64,000 nt of DNA from Dehalococcoidia bacterium (GCA_020847985.1 JADLBC010000023.1:124001-188000), one strand, 5' to 3'; numbered from the stretch's first letter, positions 1 through 7,611 are shown. Notes: generated from the letters alone by a model not told the origin. Numbers and translations: made by a program.

Positions 1-34
1 CGATGTGGCGGTGGTCGGGAGTGGGCGAGGTCAT
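1..34 (-). CDS. Start of an unidentified gene cut by the window edge
   Basis: An ATG on the minus strand at 32-34 opens a frame that runs off the window edge (11 codons visible, beginning MTSPTPDHRH). It lies two bases after the stop codon of the gene at 37-540, and a GGAAGG sequence sits about 10 bases upstream. That spacing fits translational coupling in the leftward operon. Too little is present to name a product. Confidence 0.35.
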   Translation of the reverse strand, partial: MTSPTPDHRHI

Positions 35-36
35 CG

Positions 37-540
37 CTAACCCGCCTTCCGGCGACGCTGGAGAGTCACAACGCGGGAGCCAGTGAGACAGCCGTCATCG
101 TGGTGGTGACCGGGCTGCGTGGCGTGCTCGATAGCCCGCGATGGCGGAACCGGCTCAGGGTCAGCGCTGTGTGACCAGGCCGAGTAGCCGCGGTCGTCGA
201 TGTAGAGGTAGCACCGTGTGGCGCAGAACTTGTACGAGAAGATCACGGTCTCGACGCCGTCGACGAACCGCGCGCGGCAGCCCATCCCCATGAAGTCGGC
301 GGGTTGGAGCCAGAGTCCATTCCTACTCGCGTAATGCCAGAGGGGCTCGAAGCTCTGCGGGTTGAAGTTGAGGGCCTCGTAGCGGTGCGGGGCGCCCGTC
401 GGGTGGAGCGGGCACCGGTCGGAGTCCGCCGGGAACCCGGTCCATCCGCAGGAAGCGCCACTGGAGAGGCTGCACCGGAACAGCGGTCCCTCACCAGGCG
501 GATAGGGCGTGGGGCTTGCTTCGCCGAAACGATCGTTCAT
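37..540 (-). CDS. Hypothetical cysteine-containing protein
   Basis: This 167-residue protein is not recognised. The ATG at 540 is chosen over upstream in-frame starts because AAGGAGGAACAG directly precedes it. The N-terminal half has several cysteines and a histidine (Cys-Gly-Trp near residue 28, then Cys-Pro-Leu-His about ten residues on). This looks like a small zinc-ribbon arrangement, which is only a guess. The C-terminal end is basic. A perfect 11-bp hairpin lies 44 bases upstream of the start. It is the last complete gene of the leftward DNA-processing block, downstream of the DUF932 gene. Confidence 0.65.
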   Translation of the reverse strand: MNDRFGEASPTPYPPGEGPLFRCSLSSGASCGWTGFPADSDRCPLHPTGAPHRYEALNFNPQSFEPLWHYASRNGLWLQPADFMGMGCRARFVDGVETVIFSYKFCATRCYLYIDDRGYSAWSHSADPEPVPPSRAIEHATQPGHHHDDGCLTGSRVVTLQRRRKAG

Positions 541-583
541 CTGTTCCTCCTTGTTGGTTGGGAGGCGGAGACGCGGCACGCCA

Positions 584-611
584 AAGAGCCCGGCTGGTTG
601 GCCGGGCTCTT
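584..611 (-). promoter_or_regulatory. Perfect 11-bp hairpin in the leader of the 37-540 gene
   Basis: AAGAGCCCGGC at 584-594 and its exact complement at 601-611 flank a six-base loop. The hairpin lies upstream of the strong ribosome binding site of the gene starting at 540. No U-tract follows on the minus strand (TTTGGCG), so it is a weak intrinsic terminator candidate and may instead act as a processing or attenuation structure. Its GCCCGG stem core is shared with the hairpin at 1,813-1,838. Confidence 0.6.
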
Positions 612-637
612 GTGGGTGTGCCGGTATGGATGCCGGG

Positions 638-778
638 TCAGGCGGTTGCCTTGCACCGGGCTGCTGGGCGTTCAGCGACGGCTTCAAGGAGTGAGCCATC
701 GTCGTTGAAGGTCTCCAGCAGGTGCTCGATCACGCCTTCTGGCGAGACCACGTGGGCGAAGGTGAGCCGGATGACCAC
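638..778 (-). CDS. Small hypothetical protein after DUF932 gene
   Basis: A GTG at 776-778 opens a 46-residue frame that begins 15 bases after the DUF932 stop codon. Its composition is protein-like: a hydrophobic start (VVIRLTFAHV), then acidic helix-like sequence (LLETFNDDGSLLEAV). The frame differs from the longer spurious frames around it. No good ribosome binding site is visible, so expression would rely on coupling to the DUF932 gene. The family is unknown. The call rests on composition and on filling an otherwise empty gap inside an operon. Confidence 0.42.
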   Translation of the reverse strand: MVIRLTFAHVVSPEGVIEHLLETFNDDGSLLEAVAERPAARCKATA

Positions 779-792
779 CGTGTGCCGCTGCT

Positions 793-1794
793 CTAGACGG
801 CTGCGACGAGGTCATAGACCTTCTGTCGCGCCGCGGCGACACCGCCTTCGAGCGAGCCGACCATGCGCCGCTCCAGGAGCTGCGTGCTTTTCGTGGGGTC
901 GACCCATTCCATCCACTCGCTGGCGGCGTTGTAGAGCCCCCAGCGGTTGTCGAGGCCACCGGCACTCACGATCGTCGGCAGGTCCTTCGCGTGCTGGAGC
1001 ATCGTCATGAAGCTCTCGTGCCGCCGGGATGCGCGGTTGCGCTGGCGATCGGTCAGGTCGACCGTGATCGTCGCCGGGTCGGGCGCGACCAGTTCGATGA
1101 CCTGCTCGACGACGTCCTGCCCGGCGTTCGTCTGCGCGAGCTGTTCGAAGCGCTCCATCGTCTCCCTCTGCTGGCGGGCGACGAGTCCGAGCGCCTTCGC
1201 GGCCGACTCGATGTTCGCCTCGGCCGAGGCGGTGTGGCGGATCCCGATCCGCTCGCCCTTCTCGCGGAGGGCAACGTTCAGGGTGTTGGCGCAGACGACG
1301 CGCGTGGAGACGAGCTTCACACCGAGCCCGCTCGACCCGTCGTGGCTGTTGGTCACAAGCGCGTAGGGCGTCACGGGGTCAGCGCCGGCGATCGTGAAGT
1401 CCTCGTCGATGCGCACGAGGATGAAGACCTTCCTCCCCTCGTCGAGGGCACCGGCCGTCTCATAGCGGACGCGACCGTCGGCGAGCCAGCGGTCGATGGC
1501 GTTGAAGGCGGCGACGTTCTGGACGACGGTGTAGCGCGAGCCGACCACGCCCAGGACGAAGCCGTTGTCCTCGTAGGCCGTCGCGAACTTCTCCGGCACG
1601 GCGACGGGCTCGCCGTCGACCATGGTGTAGAGGGGTGTGAGCGCGACCCGGCGGTTGAGGCCGGCAAGCTCAGCGACGGTTTCAGAGTGCTCCATCCCGG
1701 GCGGGATGGCCTGGCCGAGGCCGTGCCAGCCGGGACGGCCATGGGCATAGGCGAAGGACGCCTTGCCGTTGATGACTTCAAGGTTGTGTGCCAT
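793..1794 (-). CDS. DUF932 phage/plasmid-like protein
   Basis: This 333-residue protein matches the DUF932 (phage/plasmid-like, TIGR03299) family: N-terminal PGWHGLGQ, a central TNSHDGSSG stretch, then VCANTLN. Such proteins occur in phages and conjugative plasmids, often next to recombination and primase genes; their biochemical role is not settled. The start at 1,794 follows GGAGGAAACCC, while an upstream GTG start ten codons earlier would run into the leader hairpin. The gene lies in the leftward DNA-processing block downstream of RadC-like, Rad52 and primase genes, which fits a role in handling or protecting transferred single-stranded DNA (inference). Confidence 0.85.
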   Translation of the reverse strand: MAHNLEVINGKASFAYAHGRPGWHGLGQAIPPGMEHSETVAELAGLNRRVALTPLYTMVDGEPVAVPEKFATAYEDNGFVLGVVGSRYTVVQNVAAFNAIDRWLADGRVRYETAGALDEGRKVFILVRIDEDFTIAGADPVTPYALVTNSHDGSSGLGVKLVSTRVVCANTLNVALREKGERIGIRHTASAEANIESAAKALGLVARQQRETMERFEQLAQTNAGQDVVEQVIELVAPDPATITVDLTDRQRNRASRRHESFMTMLQHAKDLPTIVSAGGLDNRWGLYNAASEWMEWVDPTKSTQLLERRMVGSLEGGVAAARQKVYDLVAAV

Positions 1795-1812
1795 GGGTTT
1801 CCTCCAAAGGGA

Positions 1813-1838
1813 GAAGCCCGGCATTGCTGCCGGGCTTC
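1813..1838 (-). promoter_or_regulatory. Perfect 11-bp hairpin in the DUF932 leader
   Basis: GAAGCCCGGCA at 1,813-1,823 pairs exactly with 1,828-1,838 across a four-base loop. It ends 19 bases before the DUF932 start and immediately precedes its GGAGG ribosome binding site. The stem core is the same as in the hairpin at 584-611, so the two leaders appear to share one module. Confidence 0.6.
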
Positions 1839-1892
1839 AATGAGTCGTTGATGAGACGCCGCGCGGGCGCGGTCAGGGTGAATGGGCCTGGG

Positions 1893-2123
1893 TTACTCGA
1901 ACTGATACTCCCAGTCGTCCATGACGGCCTGCGTCACGAGTGTCGGTTCGTCGTCGTCCCCGATGACGATAAGGATGAGGCGATCGGTGTCCTCCTCGCG
2001 GACGAGAAAGGTGACGCCTTCATGGTGTGTCGCCGGGTCGTCGGCGATCAACCGCTCGACGGCTGCCCTGGGACTTTCAGCCTCAACCCAGCCAAACGGG
2101 ATCGAGAGGTAGTAGCGAGGCAT
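1893..2123 (-). CDS. Small hypothetical protein (76 aa)
   Basis: This 76-residue acidic protein begins MPRYYLSIPFGWVEAESP five bases after the RadC-like gene ends. The N-terminal segment resembles small proteins with one or two beta-strands followed by a helix (RAAVERLIADDP), then a strand (RLILIVIG). It is not recognised. Closeness to the RadC-like gene suggests translational coupling, since no strong separate ribosome binding site is visible. Confidence 0.6.
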   Translation of the reverse strand: MPRYYLSIPFGWVEAESPRAAVERLIADDPATHHEGVTFLVREEDTDRLILIVIGDDDEPTLVTQAVMDDWEYQFE

Positions 2124-2128
2124 CGCCG

Positions 2129-2650
2129 TCAGTCCAGGAGCTTCCGTTCTTTCAGGCTGACGAAGGTATCCCGGCCGACGATGACGTGATCCGCAACCTC
2201 GATGTCGAGGAGTTCGCCCGCCTTGATTAGCTCCTTCGTGAGCTTGATGTCGGGCAGGCTCGGTTCCGGGTCGCCGGAGGGATGGTTGTGGACCAGCACC
2301 AGCGATGGCGCGTTGCGGATGACGGCGTCCCGGAGCAGCTCCGCTGCCCGGAAGCCCGTGGAGTTGACGTTGCCCTGGTAGACGAGGACGACGTCGAGCA
2401 CGTGACAACGGGTGTCCAGCAGGATTACCCGTGCCTGCTCCTGCACCAGATCTTCCATCTCGTGGCGAACCAGCTCGTAAACGTCGCGAGGGCACGCGAT
2501 CTTCCGTCCGAGCGGACCACCGCGACCAGCTGAGCGGTTCCTGGCCCGCAACTCGGCGAGGCAGCGCAAGTTCTCCTGGACCAGGTGGAAGAGGACCGCG
2601 TCGTCCCCCTCCACTAGCGATGCCCGGGGCTCACGCAGCGAGCGGGCCAT
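2129..2650 (-). CDS. RadC-like JAB/MPN+ domain protein
   Basis: This 173-residue protein carries the RadC/UPF0758 JAB domain. The metal-binding signature HNHPSGDPEPSLPD is complete (His-x-His, then Ser and Asp), and RVILLDTRCHVL supplies the preceding strand. RadC-family proteins are common on plasmids and phages; despite the name their enzymatic role is unproven. The N-terminal helix-hairpin-helix part of longer RadC proteins is missing or very divergent. The start at 2,650 gives a 20-base overlap with the upstream gene. It lies directly downstream of the Rad52-family gene. Confidence 0.85.
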   Translation of the reverse strand: MARSLREPRASLVEGDDAVLFHLVQENLRCLAELRARNRSAGRGGPLGRKIACPRDVYELVRHEMEDLVQEQARVILLDTRCHVLDVVLVYQGNVNSTGFRAAELLRDAVIRNAPSLVLVHNHPSGDPEPSLPDIKLTKELIKAGELLDIEVADHVIVGRDTFVSLKERKLLD

Positions 2651-2837
2651 CGGGTATCTCGTCCGTGCGGTCGTAGACCGTGAGATGAACCGGTGGGTCG
2701 CCCTCGTTCGGGCCAAGGGCAGTTACCGCGTAAGCGCGCCAGCCAGGCGGGAAGGGGATGGCCCGCCGCACCTGGACGATCTGCCGTAGACCAGAACGGG
2801 TCTCGACGACTCGCTCCGGTGGTCGCTCGCGAAGCAT
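2631..2837 (-). CDS. Small hypothetical protein (68 aa)
   Basis: This 68-residue protein begins MLRERPPERV and contains FPPGWRAYAVTALGPNEG. Its start codon overlaps the stop of the Rad52-family gene by one base (TGATG), which is strong evidence of coupled translation. Its end overlaps the RadC-like start. The product is not recognised; its position between annealing and RadC-like proteins suggests an accessory role in DNA processing (inference). Confidence 0.65.
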   Translation of the reverse strand: MLRERPPERVVETRSGLRQIVQVRRAIPFPPGWRAYAVTALGPNEGDPPVHLTVYDRTDEIPDGPLAA

Positions 2838-3502
2838 CAAGCAGCCTTCCGCTTCTGCGCTTCGCGCTCGTTGAGCTCGTTCGCAAGCACTCGGATTGTG
2901 CGGGAGAGGTCCGCTTCCTCGGCCTCATCCAGACTCACTTTGCATCGCTCGCGGAACCAGCTCCGTGCGTGCGGCTCATCGACACCGAGCCGACTCAACA
3001 GGCCGAGGACGCGCTGCCGGAGGTCGTCGAGCTTCGCCGGGCTAGCGAGCGTGCGCGGCTGCCGTTCGTTGAGGTTGTGACCAAATTGCTCGCCGAACTG
3101 CCGCAGCGTCCGCTTGATGCCATCCGTGACCGCGGCCTTGGCCGCATTCGAATGTGCTTCCAGCGTGCGCTCGGTGACGAAGCCGCTGCCAACATCGCCC
3201 TTCGGCGGACAACCCGCGACGGTCACTCTCACGGCGACGGTGTACATGCCGAAGGCCAACACCTCACCGCTGCTGGGATCGACAACCTCAACAGCCTGGT
3301 AGCGGGGTTCGCCGACAACCTCGGCGCCCCATCCCCCGTAGCCGAAGATGCGGTTCGCCTGGTCGAAGACCGCCTGACCTTCGATGTAGGCGAAGACGGT
3401 GCCGTCCTCCCTCACCCGCTCACGAATGAGAGAGCGGTCGAGGGGCTGCGCGAGAAGGTCGAGGACCTCCTGCGACAGCCCGCCATTCCCTGGAGTCGTC
3501 AT
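2837..3502 (-). CDS. Rad52-family single-strand annealing protein
   Basis: This 221-residue protein matches the conserved core of eukaryotic-type Rad52/Rad22. It has FAYIEGQAVFDQANRIFGYG followed by GW, corresponding to the 'YIEG..N..FGYNGW' block of Rad52. Further on it has AHSNAAKAAVTDGIKRTLRQ followed by FGEQFG, corresponding to the 'A.TDG.KRALR.FG' block. Such proteins anneal complementary single strands and are used by phages and conjugative elements for recombination. The ATG at 3,502 overlaps the primase stop (ATGA). The C-terminal third is charged and not conserved. The link with a primase and RadC-like protein suggests second-strand synthesis and recombination after transfer. Confidence 0.88.
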   Translation of the reverse strand: MTTPGNGGLSQEVLDLLAQPLDRSLIRERVREDGTVFAYIEGQAVFDQANRIFGYGGWGAEVVGEPRYQAVEVVDPSSGEVLAFGMYTVAVRVTVAGCPPKGDVGSGFVTERTLEAHSNAAKAAVTDGIKRTLRQFGEQFGHNLNERQPRTLASPAKLDDLRQRVLGLLSRLGVDEPHARSWFRERCKVSLDEAEEADLSRTIRVLANELNEREAQKRKAA

Positions 3503-4533
3503 GCGGCACGTCCCTGCGTGGCGCGGTTGTGTCGGCTCGCCTGCAGGATGAGGCGGGTGAAGACCTGCCGCCCATCCACGCGAGCGCCCAGGCCATTGAG
3601 GTCGGTCACGTCCGGAGGAAGCGCGACGGGGATGGCACGGTCGCCAAGACGCTCGCACCACTCCCTGGTTGCCTGCCTCCCGGCATCATCAGCGTCGAGG
3701 ACGAGGTACACCTCCTCGAACTGCTCCAGCAGCTCGGCTGACCGCTGCGTAATGTGGGTGCCGAGCAGGGCGACCGACCAGAAGCCCCAGCCGACTGCCG
3801 TGAGCCAGTCGAACGGGCCTTCGGTGAGCGCGATTGCCTCTCCCCTCGCGCTCGCAAGGCCGAGGATGGGCTTGGGAAGGCGAAGGTTGAGGTAGCGCGG
3901 CTCACGGTCGTCGAGCCTCCGCCCGGTGAACCACGTTGGCCGTCCACCGACGAGGTCGGGGATGACGACGCGGCCGACGAACCGCTCGCGCCCTCCGTTC
4001 AGCAGCCCGAGCTGCTCGGCTGCCTCGATGTCCAGGTCCTGCCGGCGAAGCTCGTCGACGAGACCGCGGATACCGAAACCGAGCCGGTAGCGCCGGACCG
4101 TCGTCCTCGCGACGCCACGGGATGCGAGGTAGGCCAGTACCTTCGGCTGCGTCCAGATCGCGGCCTCATAGAAGGCCACGGCTGCCTCGATGAGAGTGGC
4201 AGCCATGGCCGGATCGACCACCGGTGGCGCAGTCGCGGCCGCAAACCGTACTGGCCTGATGGGTGTCAGTGGCGACCCCTGGAGGAGCGCCGCTGCCTCT
4301 TTGAAAGGAACGCTGTGGAGACGGCTGACGAAGTCCAGGACATCGCCGCCAGCCCCACAGCCAAAGCAGTAGTAGCTCCGAGTGCTCGGATAGATGACGA
4401 GGCTCGGCTTGGAGTCGCCGTGAAAGGGACAGGTTGCAGCGAGCCTGCCTGCTGTTCGACGCAGTTCGAGTCCGGCGGCAACGGCCACATCGGCGATGGG
4501 GTGGTCGCGCCGGATCCCTTCGGTATCGTGCAT
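3499..4533 (-). CDS. CHC2 zinc-finger/toprim DNA primase (first copy)
   Basis: This 344-residue protein has an N-terminal CHC2 zinc finger (CPFHGDSKPS, then YYCFGCGAGGD) near residues 35-70. A toprim domain follows with EGPFDWLTAVGW near 245 and LVLDADDAGRQ near 290. It is shorter than chromosomal DnaG because the helicase-binding domain is missing, as is usual for plasmid and element primases. GGAG lies seven bases before the ATG at 4,533. It would lay down primers on the transferred or replicating element. A second, related primase lies at 42,959-44,023. Confidence 0.88.
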   Translation of the reverse strand: MHDTEGIRRDHPIADVAVAAGLELRRTAGRLAATCPFHGDSKPSLVIYPSTRSYYCFGCGAGGDVLDFVSRLHSVPFKEAAALLQGSPLTPIRPVRFAAATAPPVVDPAMAATLIEAAVAFYEAAIWTQPKVLAYLASRGVARTTVRRYRLGFGIRGLVDELRRQDLDIEAAEQLGLLNGGRERFVGRVVIPDLVGGRPTWFTGRRLDDREPRYLNLRLPKPILGLASARGEAIALTEGPFDWLTAVGWGFWSVALLGTHITQRSAELLEQFEEVYLVLDADDAGRQATREWCERLGDRAIPVALPPDVTDLNGLGARVDGRQVFTRLILQASRHNRATQGRAA

Positions 4534-4554
4534 GGGCACGCTCCGCCGCGGACT

Positions 4555-4581
4555 GGGGCCGCCCCCGAAGGGGACGGCCCC
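4555..4581 (-). promoter_or_regulatory. GC-rich hairpin in the primase leader
   Basis: GGGGCCG at 4,555-4,561 pairs with CGGCCCC at 4,575-4,581, and an inner CCCC/GGGG stem closes a small GAA loop with one bulged base. It lies 22 bases upstream of the primase ATG, between that start and the stop of the preceding gene. It has the same placement as the hairpins at 584-611 and 1,813-1,838. Confidence 0.5.
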
Positions 4582-4604
4582 AAGGGGGCCCGCGACGGGG
4601 TGGG

Positions 4605-5609
4605 TCAGGCGGCCAGCAGCCTTGCGCCGCGCAGCGCCTTCGCCGCGAATCGCCGGTCGGCCTTCCAGCCGGAGAGGCCGATAGCGGAGACGACCTTCAG
4701 TCGGGTCTCGTTCTCGTCATCGGGGACGAGGACTGCGCCTTTCCCGGTAGCGGGGCTGTAGTGTCTCGCGCCTTCCAGCCGCATTCGCCGGCAGGAGTCG
4801 AGCCAGCAGCCGTAGACCTCGCGAACGAGCGCGAAGGGCATTCCAGAAAGGTCGAGCGCACCGAGGATCTCGGCAGCGCGGTTCGGTTCGCGGCGGTGAA
4901 GCCGCCTTGCTTCGGCAAGCGCCTTCTCGACCTCAAGGGTCTTGACAGCGTGCGCCTGTCGCCGGATGGTGTCGTAAGACGAGGCCAAGCCGGGCATGTT
5001 GGGATTCAGTTTGACGATCGAACCCAGCAGCCTGAGGGCCTCGTTTTCTTTGTGCTCCGCAGCGAGCGCCTTCGCCTTCTCCATGGCGGCAAGGGCCCGC
5101 TCCTCGCGCTGACGCGCCTCCTGTTCTGCCTGTTCAAGAGCAAGCAGGCGAGACAGGTCTTCCCGCTTCTCCATCTCCGACAGTTCCGCCTTCACGGCCT
5201 TCAGCCGGTTGGCGGCGACGGTTGCGACCGCCGAGGCGGTGGTCACGAGCTGGTCGGCTTCTGCCTGGTTGGCGGGCAGGAAGGCGGTGGCGACGACCTT
5301 CAGAGCGCCGTCGATGACCTCCCGTGCATCCCGTTCGAGCTGCCGGTAGCGATCGGCATCCTGCCGGAGTCGCTTGTGCTGTTCGAGGATGGTCTCGGCC
5401 TCCCGCCGGGCGGCGGAGTCCTGCTCGCTGAGCCGTTGCAGCTCGCGCGCGGAACGCAGGACCGCCTGGACGAGAAGATCGGGGTTGGCGTCGAAAGCTG
5501 GCGGTGGGGTTTCCACCGGGGTCGGTACGGATGGCTCCGGTTCCGCCGCAAACTCATCCCGGTACTGGGCGAGCCCGGCGAAGCCCCGGAGGACGACGGG
5601 TTCGTTCAC
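4605..5609 (-). CDS. Hypothetical coiled-coil protein
   Basis: This 334-residue protein is dominated by Ala/Glu/Arg/Gln-rich heptad-like sequence from about residue 50 to 230 (for example LEQAEQEARQREERALAAME), predicting a long coiled coil. It has a Pro-rich N-terminus and a compact C-terminal part with GARHYSPATGKGAVLVP. No known enzyme motif is seen. Its start overlaps the stop of the upstream gene by four bases, so the two are translationally coupled. It may be a structural or DNA-organising protein of the element; that is speculation. Confidence 0.7.
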   Translation of the reverse strand: MNEPVVLRGFAGLAQYRDEFAAEPEPSVPTPVETPPPAFDANPDLLVQAVLRSARELQRLSEQDSAARREAETILEQHKRLRQDADRYRQLERDAREVIDGALKVVATAFLPANQAEADQLVTTASAVATVAANRLKAVKAELSEMEKREDLSRLLALEQAEQEARQREERALAAMEKAKALAAEHKENEALRLLGSIVKLNPNMPGLASSYDTIRRQAHAVKTLEVEKALAEARRLHRREPNRAAEILGALDLSGMPFALVREVYGCWLDSCRRMRLEGARHYSPATGKGAVLVPDDENETRLKVVSAIGLSGWKADRRFAAKALRGARLLAA

Positions 5610-6223
5610 GCTGCATCACCTCCGATGTAGTCCGTGAGCCGCGAGAGGCTCGCGGCGTCGGCGTCATGGCCGTTGCCGGCCGGGGTGGGTTGGGGCCTCA
5701 GGTCGACGATCGAGCCGCCAACCCTGGCCGGGCTTCCGCCCTCCAGGTCGAGGGCGACGCTGAGGACGGGCTTGCCAATGGCGTCGGCGAAGACCGCGGT
5801 CAGTTCGTGACGGAGCGCCGCGATGAACTCCCCGTCGCTGACCTCGCGCCCGTTGATCGAAAGCGCGAGCTGGATGACGTAGCGCTTCGCGTCATCGGTT
5901 TCGTAGGCCGTGAGCAGACCGTTGACCTGTCGACCGTCGAAGACGACCCGCTGCGCGATGATGGCGAGGCCGCTGGGTAGCGAGACTCCGAGGGCCTTCG
6001 CGTAGCCACGCGCCGTCCGCCGGACGAGTCGCCGGAGCTGCCATGCCTCACGGCGAGGGGCGTCGACGATGACGGTGGGCCAGCGGCGGCGGATGTGCCG
6101 GTAGACTTGATGAGCCTTTCGGCCCGCGGCGACAAGGATGCGCCGGAACTGCTCCCGGCAGGCGATAGTCCCGCGGCAGAGCAGGCAGCTTCGCTTCCGG
6201 GACCGACGTCGTGTGGTGGCCAT
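5606..6223 (-). CDS. Hypothetical protein with N-terminal CxxC
   Basis: This 205-residue protein starts at 6,223 after a strong AAGGAGGAACACC site. The first 25 residues are strongly basic with a Cys-x-x-Cys (RKRSCLLCRG), suggesting a small nucleic-acid-binding or metal-binding head. The central part (SLPSGLAIIAQRVVFDGRQV) and the later part (REVSDGEFIAALRHELTAVF) look folded, but no family is recognised. A TGGCCG/CGGCCA hairpin lies at 6,237-6,255, just upstream of its ribosome binding site. It is coupled to the downstream coiled-coil gene. Confidence 0.68.
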   Translation of the reverse strand: MATTRRRSRKRSCLLCRGTIACREQFRRILVAAGRKAHQVYRHIRRRWPTVIVDAPRREAWQLRRLVRRTARGYAKALGVSLPSGLAIIAQRVVFDGRQVNGLLTAYETDDAKRYVIQLALSINGREVSDGEFIAALRHELTAVFADAIGKPVLSVALDLEGGSPARVGGSIVDLRPQPTPAGNGHDADAASLSRLTDYIGGDAA

Positions 6224-6243
6224 GGTGTTCCTCCTTTGGCCGG

Positions 6244-6366
6244 CTAGAACGGCCAGCCCTTGACGGCGACGAGCACCGCCGAGCAGACCGCAAGGACGAT
6301 GGCGACGAGACGGACGTGGCGCATGAGCCAACCCTCCTCGCGCTCCCGGTAGGGGCGTGACGACAT
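6244..6366 (-). CDS. Small single-pass membrane protein (40 aa)
   Basis: GAGAGGAGAACCACC precedes an ATG at 6,366 that opens a 40-codon frame. The product has a charged N-terminus (MSSRPYREREEGWLMRHVR) followed by one hydrophobic segment (LVAIVLAVCSAVLVAV) and a short C-terminal tail. It is the first gene of the leftward block, directly downstream of the repeat cluster at 6,834-6,910. The function is unknown; small membrane proteins at the head of element operons are often entry-exclusion or regulatory peptides, which cannot be judged here. Confidence 0.6.
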   Translation of the reverse strand: MSSRPYREREEGWLMRHVRLVAIVLAVCSAVLVAVKGWPF

Positions 6367-6833
6367 GGTGGTTCTCCTCTCGGGGATCTGGCGGACGCAG
6401 GGAAAGCCCCGCACGGGTTCCTGCTTCTCGACGAGGAGCGGGATCGTGTGAGGCTTTCGTTGGAGCAGAACCTCAGCGCGGTTCGATGGCCGGGCAGGGC
6501 ACTGCAAGGGCCGAACCTGTCGCAATGGGCGGCGGGGCTATGGCCTGGCTGATGCGGGGTTGGATGGAGTGAAGTGGACGTGGCTATCGATTGATGTGCT
6601 GTAGGTCTCCTTTCGATGCGTGTATCGGACTGAGTGGTGGTTGATGTCGTTGGCAGCTCCTCCTTGCGGTTGAGTTCCTGTGTCGATTGCCCTGGTTCAG
6701 CTTCAGCCTGGAGAGCGAGCTCGTTTTCCGTGTGGAGAGATCCTTGCTGATACCCCGGATGGGCTTTCCGTACCGGTCGTTCTGCTTGCAATACCGGCGG
6801 GTCGCGATTTTTGGAGACGATCGTAGCGGCGGC

Positions 6834-6910
6834 CGTTCTCATTCAGTTCCTAAATCCGGCCCGATCCGTTCCTGTTTGGGGTCGTTGGTTCCTATTTCGT
6901 TCCTATTGGG
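6834..6910 (-). repeat. GGAACG iteron-like cluster A
   Basis: Read on the minus strand, the cluster contains AATAGGAACGAAATAGGAAC, then ACAGGAACGG, TTTAGGAACTG and ATGAGAACGG. The closest copies are 11 bases apart (about one helical turn). The repeats face the leftward operon whose first gene starts at 6,366. The same words occur in clusters at 25,728, 39,639 and 39,983. Confidence 0.75.
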
Positions 6911-7035
6911 GGATGCAGGCCCTGCGTTAGCTCGACCGGGCGCCCTGCCCCGACGACCCGGAGCAGCTCCCGCTCTCGGGCGACTACTGCAATTCGACTT
7001 ACCACGCCGCCCCGACGATGTAGCTGCGCCAGTGC

Positions 7036-7065
7036 GACAGGAACGGGCTGCAGTCCGTTCCTGTC
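7036..7065. repeat. 30-bp palindrome containing the GGAACG word
   Basis: GACAGGAACGG at 7,036-7,046 is inverted exactly at 7,055-7,065, around a centre that is itself CTGCAG with one mismatched pair outside it. Both arms contain the repeat word of cluster A, here as an inverted pair. Such a site could bind a dimeric initiator or regulator. Confidence 0.65.
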
Positions 7066-7386
7066 CGTCCGCCTCATGCTGTGGCCATCTGCTCATTCGA
7101 GGACACGTCACGGTACCGAGTTCGAACCCGACCATCAGGTCAAGACGTGGTCAGCGAACGGCCGGATAGGAACAGAATAAGAACGCAACTGAAGTACTGC
7201 TCACTGGGTTGCACCCCGTTCCTACCGCCCACAACCTGGCCGACGGCTCTGGTAGCGACCCACGGAAAGACTCAACCCCGTGGCCCGTACGTCGCTCAAC
7301 GGTGGACGGATGGAGACGTCCGCTCGCATATCGATGGTGAAAACTCCATCCGGCCGAGTCGGTGTGACCACCATGAGGGAAGCGGC

Positions 7387-7611
7387 TTACCTGCCAAGGT
7401 TGCCCCGGAGATCCAACGACCACAGCATCAGGAGGCTTCCAACTAGGAGGACGAGGGCCGCCAAGAGAACGGCGATCGGCGATGTCCATCGAGCACGAGA
7501 ATCGGCAGGCTCCGCAGTAAGCGATCGAAGTCGATTCGCCATCAGCAAGCCGGCGACGGCTGTCAATGTGAACCCGACCATCAAGCCCGGCCACGATACG
7601 GAATCGAACAT
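7387..7611 (-). CDS. Small two-TM membrane protein (74 aa)
   Basis: GAGGAGGTTGA precedes an ATG at 7,611. The 74-residue product has two hydrophobic segments (GLMVGFTLTAVAGLLMA near residues 9-25, and a Leu-rich one near 45-65) joined by a short charged loop. No family is recognised. Its transcript probably starts at the bipartite motif at 7,748-7,780, which places it with the surface and membrane proteins sharing that motif. Confidence 0.7.
   Translation of the reverse strand: MFDSVSWPGLMVGFTLTAVAGLLMANRLRSLTAEPADSRARWTSPIAVLLAALVLLVGSLLMLWSLDLRGNLGR

Larger units (their letters stand above)
6367..7386. other. Gene-free region upstream of the leftward block
   Basis: No convincing gene lies in this kilobase; the open frames present lack ribosome binding sites and protein-like composition. 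It holds the GGAACG repeat cluster at 6,834-6,910, a 30-bp palindrome at 7,036-7,065, and further TAGGAAC-type copies at 7,165-7,185 (plus strand) and 7,217-7,225 (minus strand). The leftward promoter and possibly an origin of replication or transfer would be expected here. Confidence 0.6.
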
